DNA of 64,000 bases from Endomychus coccineus (lineage: Eukaryota; Arthropoda; Insecta; Coleoptera; Endomychidae). The translations under genes were made by a program, and so were the position numbers. The stretch covers positions 5,394,001-5,458,000 of the forward strand of contig OY294070.1 of assembly GCA_958510875.1 (NCBI GenBank), given 5' to 3'. Of this stretch, positions 1 through 12,370 are shown in pieces. The notes under the pieces are model-generated. The model was not told the DNA's origin. It made no database searches and saw only the letters and a list, made by a program, of their open reading frames with translations. The first letter of the stretch is position 1, and the number at the start of each line of letters is the position of its first letter.

Positions 1-2
1 TG

Positions 3-380
3 CGTCGATTTCTGGCGCGGGAGCAGCTTGCTCCCGAAGAAATCAAACGCATCACGAGAATAATCGATTTCAAGAAGAAATTCTTGAACGAAACGCAAAA
101 ACCGGATTGTCATACGGACAAAACGAAAAGGTTGGATCGGTCGCGACGGAGGAAGAAACGTTTCCGGAACTTGTACACCGGAGGAAGTCCGGATTCGACC
201 GAGAGCGAGCTGCTCGAGACTGCCGGTGATTATTCTGTGTATCAAAGCAGTCCGAGTTGTTCTCAAGCCGGTGTGCCTAAACTCATTTTCAAACGGAAAA
301 CCGAACTCATGCAGCCGTTCGTCAGGCTCGAACGATGCTCCAAAATCGAATCTATGGCTAAGAAACTAAAACATAAGTGA
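3..380 (+). CDS. 3' terminal exon of an unrecognised host gene (partial)
   Basis: An open frame runs in from the left edge of the window and ends with TGA at 378-380, giving about 125 residues with no stop. The GC content is clearly higher than in the AT-rich flank that follows, which supports real coding sequence. The protein is basic: an Arg/Lys-rich stretch (RSRRRKKRFRNL) lies near the middle, followed by a Ser-rich segment and a Lys-rich C-terminus (AKKLKHK). This composition suggests a nuclear protein tail, but I do not recognise the family. There is no obvious start; the first in-frame ATG lies well inside, so this is best read as the last exon of a gene whose body lies upstream. No membrane segment or catalytic motif is visible. 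Confidence 0.6.
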   Translation, partial: RRFLAREQLAPEEIKRITRIIDFKKKFLNETQKPDCHTDKTKRLDRSRRRKKRFRNLYTGGSPDSTESELLETAGDYSVYQSSPSCSQAGVPKLIFKRKTELMQPFVRLERCSKIESMAKKLKHK

Positions 381-3300
381 TAAAGGGACCAAAGTGATGT
401 AAAATGTTGTGAGTGGTCTATGTTTTTATGCAAGGTTAGTTAATTTATTTCCTGATTTGTACGGCCAATATAACATTCATCGCGATTTATCTTCGTTGTT
501 ACCAAATTTAGACATAATTTTAACTGTTTGTAATTTTATAGGACATTTGATCTCGTATACTTCCTGGAGCAATAGAATTTTCGAATTATTCCATAATTAT
601 AAATTACGGATACTTTTCAAAAGATTTTTCTTCCATGATTTAATTTTTTTTTGAGCTGATTTAGTATAACCTATAAAAATTTTACAAAATTATAGATAAA
701 AATTGTAAAAGATGCAACATATTAGTGCCTTATTCAATTAAAAATATTAACTATTTCAAAATTAATTTTCATCTAGTAATTTTGAGTGATATTAAAGTAG
801 TTTATTTTCTTTTTTATTGGCATCATCAAAAGACATTAATTAATCTCATCTTGAGGAATATTTTGATTAGATAAATTCTTTTGTAGATTATTTTCAAAAT
901 AAATATTTAATATTCATTTAACTAGTTAATATATTGAGCTTTTTTAGTGTTCCCAATATATTTTTCTTTTATTTAAAATTATTTAAGAAGAATTGATGAA
1001 TATTTATGTTTTATATTCAGAATTTTTTTTGCGTAGGTACTTTATTTGATGCTGGTTATTTGACAATGTTAGATATCAATTTAATATCCGCGGACTTTTA
1101 AATTAATCGTAAAAAATATTCAAGAGGATAATTAATGCAAAATCATATATTCCAAGTGACAAATGATTATTTGATACAAAACCAAATTTTAAAAAAATTG
1201 AGTGGTAATTATGATATATTTTTTATAAGAATTTTATTATTCACTGTTCTCAAAATTTTCAATCCAGAAATTTCCCTTATCATTTCAAATTACTAATTAA
1301 GGATTAATAGAAATAATTCGAATATTCCCAAATATTTCTGATTATTGATTATTTTCGAATAAATTTTTTCGAGCATTCCATTTTATTGACCATGCTGAGA
1401 AAACTTTAACATTTCAGAAAAAATATTAAATTGTACAAAAAATTATATTTCTACTGCTTGTAGAACGGTTTTTTTTCCCAGTGTTATAATTATTTAATTA
1501 TTTTCATTATTTAATATTTTTTAACATCGCGCTATTTTTTTTCGGAAGAAAAACATTTATTTTAGTTTTGCACTCCCATCATTAAATTTAATTTTCTTTA
1601 CTCAAATATGGTTGGACAAGGTATTTATTTGTTTTGATAATCAAAGTGGCAATTTTTTATAAATTTGTAAATATTCATTTTCTCGATGAAATAATTTCAC
1701 TGGGTCATTTTTTAGAATCATATTCTGTTGGGTTTTTTTTTAAGATTATTCCTCTTTCGTGATTATGCATGTATGGCACTTCGGCAATAAAAACCATATT
1801 CCTTTAGTTTCATTTATTAAGCGTGCAATAAATAATTTAAGCTCTAAAATAAATTTACTTAATTTATTGAAAGAGATATTTACAAGGCAACGCGTAATTA
1901 TTCATAAAATTCAAATTAAATTGAAATTTATTTAAAAAATATATGAATGTATATTGGCCACATTTAAAGTTGTTGTAAATATGCATTTTTATCAAAATAG
2001 TTCACGTTATAAAGAGGTTGTTACGATTTCATTTACGCAGACTGACATAATTGTAACTATAAATATTATAAAATTAATAATTTTAATTTTTAAAAATATT
2101 TAATTATTTATTGTGGCTAATCAAAAATTGAGTCGAATAAAAATGCATATTAGTATCTTCGAAAAATATATATATTTTTAAGAATAATATTGGCATATCA
2201 TTGTGTATAAAGTCCACCTTTTTGATTAATTTTTAAACAATTCTCAGTTATATTTAGGTTCCTATGATATTAGTTTAGAATAATATTTAAATTTTTTTAT
2301 TTCATGAATAACATGACTATGTCATATAATGCCAAAATTCTTCATTTCTCCAACAAATGGTACAATTTGAGTCGGCCAGTTTTTTGTTTTAATAGTTTAA
2401 CATATGTTACTAATACAGGGTTGTCGTTTTCGCAAAATGGTGAGATATTTAGGAAAAAAAATTCAATTATTTTGTCAAGTATAAAATCTGAATAATGTCT
2501 TCAATTTTTTTTCGCATTAGTCTCGGCAGCAGAAATTTCTTGGAAAAATACCAGCAGCGTCATTACTAAAATGTTGATATCTATACATAAACACAGAGGA
2601 AATATTATTGGTATTTAAAATTTTTGTGACACAAATTCTGACAAATCTAAAATTAATTATAAATCTACAAAATCAACGTTGTCTTTTTTCAATTAAAGCT
2701 GCCTCAAAAACCATAAAAATAAAAATGTGATACGCCTTGTGAATCAGAATTTTGTTAACATGACACCTAGATTCTATAAATGTTATACTAGCTCATCGGC
2801 AGTATTATAAACGCCTTTCAAATATATCCTATATTTTTTGAATAATATAAAATAATGTTATGGGATATTTTAAGAGCATTCCAAAGATTTCTAATATTAA
2901 ATAAATCTATTTTTTTGTAGACCTATAAAAATAGCTTTGGGAAATACAAGTGTAAATATTATTAAAGAAGTCAGGTTAAAAATAAATTTGCAAAAAAAAA
3001 TTATTCCTAGAAAATATGCCAATTTATTTCAAAAAATCTTGTCAATTTGGTGAGGGCTCTGTAGCATGTGCAATATTAATTCTCATTGCTATATATGATA
3101 CTTCAAATTAGTTCAGAAAAAATAAATAAAATATTTTAATAACATTTCTTACATCAAAAAAAAATAATAAGCAGGAAATATTCAATAAATAATTATCAAA
3201 TATTGTTAATAAAATAAATACGCTAAAAACTGGTTTAATGATTTTCTCACTTGTATTTTCTGCTATAAAAGTTTCAGTTGGTAACAGGAAATTGTATATA

Positions 3301-3700
3301 AATTTAAGTGAATTTATTATATTTTGAACTGTACATATGTTGATTCATAAAATATTACTATTTACAAGTTTTATTGTAAATTCCTTTCGTTTTAATTGTA
3401 TATATGTTAGTTGAATTTTTTGTTGGGAATTATATATATATATTTTAATTTTTGTTTTTTGGTATTAAGAAAAACTTGAAACGTGTTAAGGGTGTCGGTA
3501 GTCACGTTTTTTAATATTAATAATTAAATACTGGAAAATTGAGGCAAAAATGTATGACTGATAAAGAAGTTTTTTTTTATTATTCATGGTTCAAAGTACA
3601 AATTGATGATAAAGGTGTGGGCGTGTGGGCCTAAAATTTACGAATAAAGATGTTTTGAGTTTTTCTTCAGGTTTGGACACCGATATAACGTCTAGTTACC
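381..3700. other. AT-rich 3' UTR/intergenic stretch, no gene seen
   Basis: About 3.3 kb of strongly AT-rich DNA with many short homopolymer runs follows the terminal exon. No open frame longer than about 80 codons with protein-like composition is present, and I see no recognisable transposon ends. The first part is probably the long 3' UTR of the upstream gene, because no repeat signature interrupts it. Confidence 0.5.
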
Positions 3701-4129
3701 TTTTATGCACTGATTTAATGGATTAGAATGTGTCCACTTTTAGTCAATTTTGTATGTATAACAGATATATTCAGAGTGCCTTTGTAGCACGTTTGTTGTT
3801 GTTTTCGCCATGTATTATATGGATTTGTAATATTTTAAGCACTTGTGTTAATAAAAAAATTTTTAAATTATTTTGTTTATATTTATTGAAAATAACTGAG
3901 GAGGCGCACAAAAGTTACTTGCCAGGGACGCCACTGTTATTTTTAAATCTACTGAAGATGGTAACTTTGTTGCAGAAATACCTACATATTTATTTATTCT
4001 GATATGGACAAGACTTCAATTTGATTCAAATATAGGGCATTCCATAAGTCAATGGCTGCTAGTACTAAAGCACCCAACCGCCAATGTAATTCAGTGCATT
4101 ATTATTATTATAGTTGTTATTATTCGTCT

Positions 4130-4546
4130 TTAATGGATACATTTTTGAACAATTCTGGTCTTTTTTTAAGTCGGGTGGACATAATGCTGATGTATTAGCA
4201 AAAACTGAATGGATTGCAAACTATTTTAAATTCTCCTTCTGAGCCTGTTAACAATAAACTAATCGCTTCCGTGATGAGTGGTAAGACAAATGGTGTCCAA
4301 GCCATTATCAAGAGAACATTTCCACATGCACATTATATTCACTGTTGCGCGCATCAATTTAATTTAATTATTGAACGAACGGCCCAGTGCAATAAAAAAG
4401 TAAAAAATTTTCTTTGCAAATTTGCAGTCATTTTCAAGCTTTTTTCTCGATCGCCAAAACGAACAATGGCATCAATAAAAGCTTTCACGTCTGAGTCTTT
4501 AGAACCGTCAAAACGAGATAAACACTTCGAGAAATGTTCCCACTAA
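4130..4546 (+). pseudogene. hAT (ZMYM1/DUF4371-type) transposase fragment, copy 1
   Basis: The open part at 4214-4546 contains SVMSGKTNGVQAIIK followed by HAHYIHCCAHQFNLIIE. These match in character the 'DGA-x-VMSG-x-NGVQ ... HC-x-AH-x-LNL' block of hAT-superfamily transposases and of zinc-finger MYM-type protein 1 relatives. In intact proteins this block lies near the second catalytic Asp, but the usual SYDGA element is degraded here. The upstream part carries stop codons and the C-terminal dimerisation region is absent. It is a dead fragment, duplicated 0.95 kb downstream. Confidence 0.75.
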
Positions 4547-4571
4547 CAGCAACATCATTTATAGTGGTAAC

Positions 4572-4828
4572 CACGGTCGTACATACAGGTCTGGGAACTC
4601 GTATGTTTGACATGAGTCTCTTACATGTCGCCAAACTCGTAGTCCCTCGCTCAGCCACCAGCTAGCGCTTGGATCGGAGTATGGCAACAATCACATTATC
4701 AAGTGATCGTATACGTGCCAGAGATCATTCTTCGACTGACGCGCCACCTATGCAACAGATGACGCTTAGCGGACTCACTTCTCACATAGAAAACAGCCTC
4801 GAGTTCCCAGACCTGTATCGTACAAAAG
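4572..4828. mobile_element. P-like MITE, right end lost
   Basis: The left end CACGGTCGTACATACAG is followed by the same internal sequence as the intact copy at 5590-5855. The right terminus stops after CCTGTAT at the junction with the next duplicated unit, so no target duplication can be read. It belongs to the same family as the THAP-carrying element at 20053-35558. Confidence 0.8.
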
Positions 4829-5166
4829 TTACTTGCCAGGGACGCCAGAAATGCTTGGTACGCCACTGTTATTTTTAGATCTACTGAAGATGGTAACTTT
4901 GTTGCAAAAATACCTACATATTTATTTATTCTGATATTGGCAATACTTCAATTTTATTCAAATATAGAGCATTCCATAAGTCAATGGCGGCTAGTACTAA
5001 AGCACCCAACCACCAATATAAACACAGAAAGAAATTCGCATTTAATTCGGTGCATTATTATTATAGTTGTTATTATTCGTCTTTAATGGATACATTTTTG
5101 AACGATTCTGGTCTTTTTTTAAGTCGGGTGGACATAATGCTGATGTATTAGCAAAAACATTGCTGA

Positions 5167-5520
5167 ATGGATTGCAAACTATTTCAAATTCTCCTTCTGG
5201 GTCTGTTAACAATAAACTTTAAACTAATCGCTTCCGTGATGAATGGTAAGACAAATGGTGTCCAAGCCATTATCAAAAGAACATTTCCACATGCACATTA
5301 TATTCACTGTTGCGCGCATCAATTTAATTTAATTATTGAACGAGCGGCCCAGTGCATTAAAAAAGTACAAATTTTCTTTGCAAATTTGCAGTCATTTTCA
5401 AGCTTTTTTCTCGATCGCCAAAACGAACAATGGCATCAATAAAAGCTTTTACGTCATCTGAGTCTTTAGAACCGTCAAAACGAGATGAACACTTCGAAAA
5501 GATCCCACTAACAGCAACAT
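5167..5520 (+). pseudogene. hAT transposase fragment, copy 2
   Basis: This is the duplicate of the 4214-4546 fragment. It has the same SVMNGKTNGVQAIIK and HAHYIHCCAHQFNL blocks, but with a four-base insertion (CTTTAAA region near 5215) and other indels that break the frame into 5167-5442 and 5430-5633. It has no capacity for a complete transposase. Confidence 0.75.
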
Positions 5521-5589
5521 CCTTTATAGTGGTACCTACTACTGTTATTCGAGATATAAGTTCCGTAAATTGTTCGTTTTGGTTAAAAC

Positions 5590-5855
5590 CACGGTCGTAC
5601 ATACAGATCTGGGAACTCGTATGTTTGACATGAGTCTCCTACATGTTGCCAAACTCGTAGTCCCTCGCTCAGCCACCAGCTAGCGCTTGGATCGAAGTAT
5701 GGCAACAATCACACTATTAAGTGAGAACACGATCGTACACGTGCCAGAGATCATTCTTCGACTGACGCGCCACCTATGCAACAGATGACGCTTAGCGGAC
5801 TCACTTCTCACATAGGAAACAGCCTCGAGTTCCCAGAACTGTATATACGACCGTG
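5590..5855. mobile_element. Intact 266-bp P-like MITE with 8-bp TSD
   Basis: The ends are CACGGTCGTACATACAG and, inverted, CACGGTCGTATATACAG. The element is flanked by the perfect 8-bp direct repeat GTTAAAAC at 5582-5589 and 5856-5863. Eight-base duplications are the rule for P and hAT superfamilies. The THAP domain in the longer relative at 20053-35558 points to P. The interior shares segments (CGAGGGACTACGAGTTTGG reversed) with that longer relative. Confidence 0.85.
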
Positions 5856-5863
5856 GTTAAAAC

Positions 5864-6975
5864 TACATTTGCCATATTGTCACTTTTTAGATTAGTTTTC
5901 TGTTCAACCGTCTGCAATTGTATACACGAATGTAGAAAGTAATTGTGACCAGCCAGGTTTTCAATTGGGCTTGATTTTCACAACGTTCAGATAGTTAAAA
6001 AAACAATGTACTTACATTTTTCAGCGACCATGTGTATTTTACCAAGTCCCAACTTATTCCAGAATCTCTCCTGTACTCCTTTGCAGAAACTTGATTTAAC
6101 AGTCACCACATCAAACCTTGAAACACACACTGATATTATGAAAAGTTCGAAAGGAAATAATAATCCACGAGAAACAAGTTATCGGAGTCCTTAAACTGAG
6201 TTTCAGAAGCACGTTAAGTTTTTAATTCTCAAATAATGATAAAATGTTCCACGTTCAACAATCGGTAAACCGGGAGTCCAACAATTTTACACCCGACGCG
6301 GTAATAATAAACGATACGATCCGCTAAACAATCCTTCTCGCCAGTATAAAGGGCTATTGATTTAAGTGGACTGTATCTTCTGAATATAGTTAAACAAAAT
6401 CTTGTTCGATATAATTTGTATTGTATTGAATATAACATTAATCGTATATTATTATAGTTTATATTGCACAATACAACAAGAACAAACTTTGAATTAGATT
6501 TATTATCGAATTAGACAAGCGTCTCTCTCCCAAAGCCAGCTTTCTCAATATAATTATGTATCATAGAATAGGTAACATCGAACTGTATCAAAATTATCGG
6601 AGCTACTACAATAGTTTTATGATTTATGAACTGAGAAAACTCGTAATATTAACTTGACACTAAAACCTTTATTAATTCTACACAAATGTCATCCCGTACT
6701 CCTCTCATAGATGGCTAAATCATTTAATGTATGCTTTACTCAGGGATGAGTGAATAGTAAAAATTGATTCTTGTATTGTACCTACTTATTATATCTTTAG
6801 TAATAAAATAAAATATTAGTTTCCTTTAATGTAAAACGACTTTTAAAAAATAAATCAATATGTAGCTGATCCTACACCCATTTCTTGCGGTTTGAAGGTG
6901 TTGGGACCAAAACATTGGGGTTTTATCTGCTAGTTGGTTTATTGTATGAAGTTCAAGCAATCTGTTGATTGTTTT
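5864..6975. other. Non-coding stretch, nothing recognised
   Basis: Short open frames at 6006-6194 and 6229-6471 have no recognisable motif and no splice context that would make an exon. I see no terminal inverted repeats. It may be older repeat debris. Confidence 0.4.
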
Positions 6976-6977
6976 CT

Positions 6978-9470
6978 TTCGTTCGCACTAGTGTCACCTA
7001 TACACAACAGAACGAAGTTGAGTAATAGATAATAGTTACCTATAACCTAGTACACGGAGATTTTAATTCTCTGAAACAAATTATGGGAGTTTTTGACAGC
7101 TTTATAAATCTCTATTGATTCTAATGTATTATGTTTGGTTCGAGTATCTGAAATGTTCAGACTATCTGAATTGGGGAAAGAATATACAACAAATTCTCCA
7201 AAAAGGAACTGAGTATAAGAATTATTTTAAGAATGCACACATCTTTAAGCGTTATCTAGGAGCGGATAGTCAAAGCTTCTGTATGGTAAATCTATAGTAG
7301 AAATCTGTAAGTTCTATTTTCTTCGTATTTACAGTTGCCTGTTCGTTAACAAGTTGACAATTACAGTTTTCTTTGTTCTGTAATACATTCATTACAGTTT
7401 TCTTCAATATGAACTTCAAGAAATATGTTACTTAGATATAAATTCTCGCGAAATAGGTCACACTAACACATATACTTATTATTTTCGTCTCAAGAAGATG
7501 AAAATGATAAGCATATGTGTTAGTGTGACTTACTTCCCCAGAATTTATACTTTATTAAATCGAATCAGTTAATACCGTTTTCTTTTGCTCATACTAGCGT
7601 CACCTATACACAAAAGAAGGAAGTTGGATAATGAATTACAGGTACCTACTATCTAGGGCACGGAGTTTCGAATTCTACAATGTACATTAAGAAACTATTT
7701 GAGCATTACTGCATTGGAATAATTATTATTATTCAATATTCTAAGAATTATTTGAGACCAAGGAACGATTACTTCGGTATAGGTCTAACTGATCATTTAG
7801 GATATTGTTATAAAAGTTTTTAACACCTTTATAAGCAAACCTCTTATTGATTCTACGTATTTCATTTGGAACTTTGCTATGATTCTATGTAAAATGTTTA
7901 GGCTATCTGAATTAGGAAAAGTATACACAACAAACTCTCTGAAAAGGAACGGAGTGTAATAATTATTTTGAGAAAGCACTTTTCTGCGCGCCATTTAAGA
8001 GCGTATAGTCGAAACTTCTGTAATTACATAGATCTGGATGAGATTTATAATAGAAATCTGTAAGTTCTATGTTCATCGTATATTCAGTAATCTGCCAGTT
8101 AACAAATATTCATTCGTGTAATCAATCCAATATTGCAATAAGCATTTCAGGAAAAAGGAAAGGTACATAAATAATGACACATCCAGTCGTGTTTTTATTT
8201 TATAAGAAAAATATTTCATACACCAACAAATTTGGTTAAAAAAAACCAAGAGAAAACAATGATTGCATAATGCAACAAGCCATGATGTTGTATATAACCT
8301 TCAATTTTTAAAAACCTGCAAAATTTTCAGAGGCTAATAAAACTTTCTGCTAAATTCATAGGTATCCTATGAAGCCAACAGACTTAAACGATGATAAATG
8401 ATAGAAATGAAAAAGAAATTATCCTGATTATAATTTATTGTTTTATTGAAACGCATTATTTTGTTGAACGACTGACGAGTTTTGCATATTTAAAGCTAAA
8501 TCATTTAGATGTTTCTCCACCTGCAAGAGAAAAAACCATTACCTTTTGGTTTACTTTAGAGTGTCAATACAAATTACACTAAATTATATTACATGTATAT
8601 GCCTATTGCTAGCTTATTCTTGGAGTTGCTGATCATGATCATAGTAACATTTGGAAAGTTGTTTTTGACAACTTCATAAAAGTCTATTGATTCTAATGAA
8701 TTCAATTTGATAACTTAGGTTTGATTATGTAAAATGCTTGCTTAGGCTATCTGAATTGGGAAAAGTATAGACAACAGTTTTCCTAAAAGGAAGAGTAATA
8801 ATTATTTAGAGAAAGCACATATCTGCGCGCCATCTAAGAACGTATAGTGAGAACTTCTGTATGGTAGTTCTATAACAGGAACCGGTAAGTTCTATTTTGT
8901 TCGTATTTACAGTAATCTGTCCTGTAACAAGATGAATTGAAAATTACAGTTTCCTTTATCTTGAAATGCATGTTGTTTCATTAGTTTCCTTCAAAATGAA
9001 GTTCAAGAAATCTGTTAATAGGATTCTTTCGTTTACACCAGTGTCACCTATGTGCAAAAGGACGAAGTGGAAAGATTATTTTGGTATCATTTGAGATATT
9101 GTTATACGAGTTTTCAACACCTTTATAAATCTCTATTGATTCTATATTTAATTTGGGACCTTTGGTTTGATTATGTAAAATACTGAAGCTATCTGAATTA
9201 GGAAAAGTATACATAACAAATTCTCCAAAAAGGAACAGAACATAATAATTTTAAGCACGTATTTCAGCGCGCCATCTAAGAGCATGTAGTCAAAGCTTCT
9301 GTAATTACATAGAACTGTATGGTAGAACTTTAAAAGAAATCTGTAAGTTCTGTTCTTCGTATTTACAGTGATCTGTCAGTTATTAACAAGTTGAAAGTTT
9401 AAAATTACAGTTTCCTTTATCTTGAAATACATTTTTAGGTGTTTCATTACAGTTTTCTTCAATATGAACT
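6978..9470. repeat. Four diverged ~0.4-0.5 kb tandem units
   Basis: Four blocks, roughly 6978-7430, 7575-8110, 8620-9020 and 9035-9470, repeat the same order of landmarks. These are a CTAGTGTCACCTAT-like start, TTTATAAATCTCTATTGATTCTA, CTATCTGAATT-GGAAAAG, AAGCTTCTGTA, TCTGTAAGTTCTATT and a CGTATTTACAGT end. The units differ by many substitutions and indels, so the array is old. A Penelope-like hairpin separates units 1 and 2. Confidence 0.7.
7437..7550. repeat. Penelope-like terminal hairpin
   Basis: Arms of about 50 bp (7437-7489 and 7497-7546) are near-perfect inverted copies around a short loop. The arm carries AAATAGGTCACACTAACACATAT. The same motif ends the Penelope-like fragments at 39609-39835 and (variant) at both ends of the palindrome at 46327-47774, which assigns this hairpin to that family. 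Confidence 0.65.
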
Positions 9471-9471
9471 T

Positions 9472-10079
9472 TACAGATATTTCGTTGAAATCTGGTACTC
9501 GGGGGGGTTTCAGAGGACGCCGCATAAGATGATTCAGTAGGTTCAGATTATGCGCTAGATGACGCTGTATGCGCGACTTTTCGGCGTTTCTTTTAGCCTT
9601 AACTTTTTTGAGAATAATTTTTTGTATTCTGTGCACATTTTTCTGGTTTGCAATTTCATTTCAAACGAATAAAGTACTGTTGAGGTTCTCAAAATCTCAC
9701 CGTTGTCCCGAAAAACGGCTTTAAATGAACATACGCGATCTTTTTTGTTTCAAAGTTCGAGAAAAACGCGTTTAAATGAACATACGCGATTTCGGTAGTA
9801 AGTTAATTTGTTAATGAGTTTTTGTAACGTTCATTTAAACGCGTTTTTCTCGAAAACGGTGGATTTTTGAGACCCTCAACTAGAGTACATTGTTTGTTCG
9901 AAATAAAATTGTAAACCAGAGAACTGTGCAAAGAAAACAAAAAAATTATTCTCAAAAAAGTTGAGGCCGAAAAGTCCCGCATCCAGCGCCCTCTATAGCA
10001 TAATCTGAAACTTGCTGAGTCGCCTTATTCGGCGTCTTCTGAAACCCCCGAGTACCATATTTCAACGAAATATCTGTAA
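9472..10079. mobile_element. ~608-bp fold-back element
   Basis: Two arms of about 180 bp (from 9472 and ending at 10079) are inverted copies. TACAGATATTTCGTTGAAAT at the left matches ATTTCAACGAAATATCTGTA at the right. A second inner inverted pair (AACGCGTTTAAATGAACATA type, near 9720-9850) lies in the centre. No long open frame is present; the 86-codon minus frame at 9376-9636 lies in an arm and is not protein-like. A non-autonomous DNA transposon is most likely; no clear target duplication was read. Confidence 0.7.
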
Positions 10080-10186
10080 CTGTACAAGAGCTACAGCAAA
10101 ATTTCGTTAAAAAAAAATTTGATTCAACGCCCGTATCTCCGAAACGAAAAAAGATAGGACCATAGTTCATATGAAAAATCTGATTA

Positions 10187-11148
10187 TTTTTGTAAAATCT
10201 TTCATCCCCTGTATTTACGGGAGGTCTTTCCGAAACACCCTGTATATAAGGTGGGAAAGTTTATTTTGTGGATTGAAACATTATTAATAGCTATTCGTTT
10301 TATTATGTCCAACTCTATAGTGAGGTTTTCTTTTGCAATGCTCTATGACTCAATGAGTGATTGATTTTATGGCTAGGGGGGGACTACTAGTCCAGGCAAT
10401 AAGTCGGGGAAAAGGCCATAACAAAAAAAAAATATAGTAAGCTACAATTTCATAATTTTTTTTGCATCTTCTTCCTAATACCCCATAGATCATTCATGAC
10501 TATCAAGACCGCGGGGGTCGACCTTTCTACCCTCCCTCAGAGGAGCATTCTTATAAAAACAATCCAAAAGTTAAGAAAATTAATGAATTAAGAGCCGAAA
10601 ATGAACCCTAGTATGTTTTTGGGTCGCTGATCACGATTCCGCAGTTAGCTTTCTCAGAAAACTCCCTCCAGATGGGAAATTTGGAAAATTTATATACAAT
10701 ACTTATACAATTTATAATTTTGTTACAAAAATGACCTCTAGTAGGTTTTTTGGGTCGCTGATCACGATTCCGCTGTTATTTTTCCCAAAAAACTCTCTCC
10801 AGATCGAAAATTCGGGAAATTTGAGATTTTCCTGAGACGATTATGAATAATATAGTAAAAAAACTCTCTCCAGATGGAAAATACCAAATTTCCCATCTGG
10901 AGGGAGTTTTCCGAGAAAACTAACTGCGGAATCGTAATCAGCGAACCAAAAAACATACTAGGGGTCATTTTCGACTCTTAATTCATTAATTTTCTAAACT
11001 TTTGGAGTGTTTTTATAAGAATGCTCCTCTGAGGGGTTGAAACCCCGTTTTGGGTCGACCCCCGCGGTCTTGATAGTCATGAATGATCTATGGGGTATTA
11101 GGAACAAAATGCAAACAAAATTTTGAAGTACTAGCTTATAAAATTTTT
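10187..11148. repeat. Palindromic repeat, copy A
   Basis: This ~0.96-kb block recurs at 12371-13359. It contains a long internal palindrome: the arm around 10485-10690 (CATTCATGACTATCAAGACC...CTCCAGATGGGAAATTT) is repeated inverted at 10885-11090. The text GGGTCGCTGATCACGATTCCG is found twice in each copy. No open frame is credible. It looks like a fold-back or solo-terminal repeat element. Confidence 0.75.
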
Positions 11149-11230
11149 AAGCTATTGCATATAGCTTTTATCGCGGGCTTTGAGCGCGGCGACCGAATCA
11201 AGAAATTCCGTAACGAAAAATAATGTAAGA

Positions 11231-11525
11231 CCTAAACACCTAACATGTGTCAAATTAATTAATTAATTTGAAGTTTCTAAAAGTGAGAAATTTCGCTATT
11301 CTATACGAATGTTATAACACTCTAGCGCTTTAGACTCCGGGATTTTCCCGTGGCCTATCGAAATTAGAAGGTTCGAATTATCTAAAAACATAATTGCATG
11401 AACTCCAGACGTCCTATGTAATTAGCTACGAACGAAATCATTTTGACATATGCCTCTAGGAGCTCGCTACGCGTCAGTTAGAGTTTATACGTAAGACGCG
11501 CGTAGCAGAGACCTGAGAGTACCTG
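11231..11525. mobile_element. Fragment of the CCGGGATATC TIR element family
   Basis: The text from AATTAATTTGAAGTTTCTAAAAG to the CTCGCTACGCGT region matches, with substitutions, the left interior of the elements at 43166-44128 and 59250-60227. Both termini and the 97-codon ORF are missing. Confidence 0.75.
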
Positions 11526-11608
11526 TTTCTATTAAGCTATTGCATATAGCTTTTATCGCGGGGTTTGAGCGCGGCGACCGAATCAAGAAATTCCGTAACG
11601 AAAAATAA

Positions 11609-11956
11609 CAGGAACTCGTTTATGTTGCGCTCTCTCGGGTGACTAATATTGAAAAATTGTATATCACGACAAAAAACGATAATTCCACATTCAAGTTTTA
11701 TAATAATCGAAGGCAAGCTGCATCGGCTGCATCTTTGTTGCAAGAATTCAAAAGACTGCCTTTAAATAGTGTTCAGACGACAGCTCAAAGTGTCTTAGAT
11801 TTCATTAGTAATAGAAATGGCATTTCAATAATGACTTTCAATTGCCAAAGTCTAAATAGTCACAAATACGATTTACAAGATTCAGTTACGAGACAAACAA
11901 ATGTGTTACTTCTTACCGAAACGTGCATGGCGCAAATTGAATTTGAAAATGAATAA
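11609..11956 (+). pseudogene. Helentron helicase C-terminus + start of endonuclease domain
   Basis: The frame reads YVALSRVTNIEKLYI at 11621-11665, which is the conserved final motif of Pif1-type helicases in Helitrons. After a ~50-residue linker it continues ISIMTFNCQSLNSHKYDL and LLLTETCM, the N-terminal signature (Asn, then Glu in TET) of the AP-like endonuclease domain fused to the helicase in Helentrons. The frame ends at 11956 with a stop, so most of the endonuclease and all upstream Rep and helicase parts are absent. It is a decayed fragment. Confidence 0.75.
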
Positions 11957-12370
11957 TGATCCACAAGAAATCCACAACAAAATATGGGACCACCATTGAC
12001 GCGGTATTTTCCAGATATTTAGAGGATATCAAGTCTCAAACTTATGTCTCTTATTTCAGTTACCATAAACCTATAGTTTCAATGATAACAAATTTCTGAA
12101 TAACCTACATGTATTGTAAGATAATAAAAATATTTTAAACGATATTAACTTCTCATTTATACAATAAAAGAAAAAAATTTGTTTTCTTATCGGTCACCAC
12201 GCTCAAAAGTAACTTGAATTAATATCAAAGAAAAAACTTGAATTAAAATATCAAAGAAAAAAAAATACTGCATAAATAAAAATAAATAAATAATTATAAT
12301 TGCATAAGTTGATAAAAAATGCTATGCAATAGCTTTACCGCGGCAGTCCCCGAGTGCCACACGTATCTTT

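Larger units (their letters stand above)
3908..5855. repeat. Tandem segmental duplication (two ~0.9-1.0 kb units)
   Basis: The block at about 3908-4828 is repeated at about 4829-5855. Both units begin with AAAAGTTACTTGCCAGGGACG and share the CATTCCATAAGTCAATGGC segment, a hAT transposase fragment and a MITE with CACGGTCGTA ends at the right side. Unit 1 lacks about 65 bp that unit 2 has just before the MITE (5530-5589), and unit 2 has small insertions such as GAAATGCTTGGTACG. The MITE in unit 1 is cut at its right end exactly where unit 2 starts, so the MITE was present before the duplication. Confidence 0.85.
11149..12370. mobile_element. Helentron (Helitron2-like) remnant between copies A and B
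   Basis: The segment AAGCTATTGCATATAGC with its downstream ~80 bp (TTTATCGCGGG-TTTGAGCGCGGCGACC) occurs twice, at 11145-11225 and 11531-11608. Its inverse (GCTATGCAATAGCTT) occurs at 12338-12352 next to ACCGCGGCAGTCCCCGAGTG. Together with the helicase/endonuclease fragment at 11609-11956 this fits a Helentron with subterminal inverted repeats. The remnant is interrupted at 11231-11525 by a fragment of another TIR element. Family placement rests on the coding fragment; the ends are interpretation. Confidence 0.55.
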
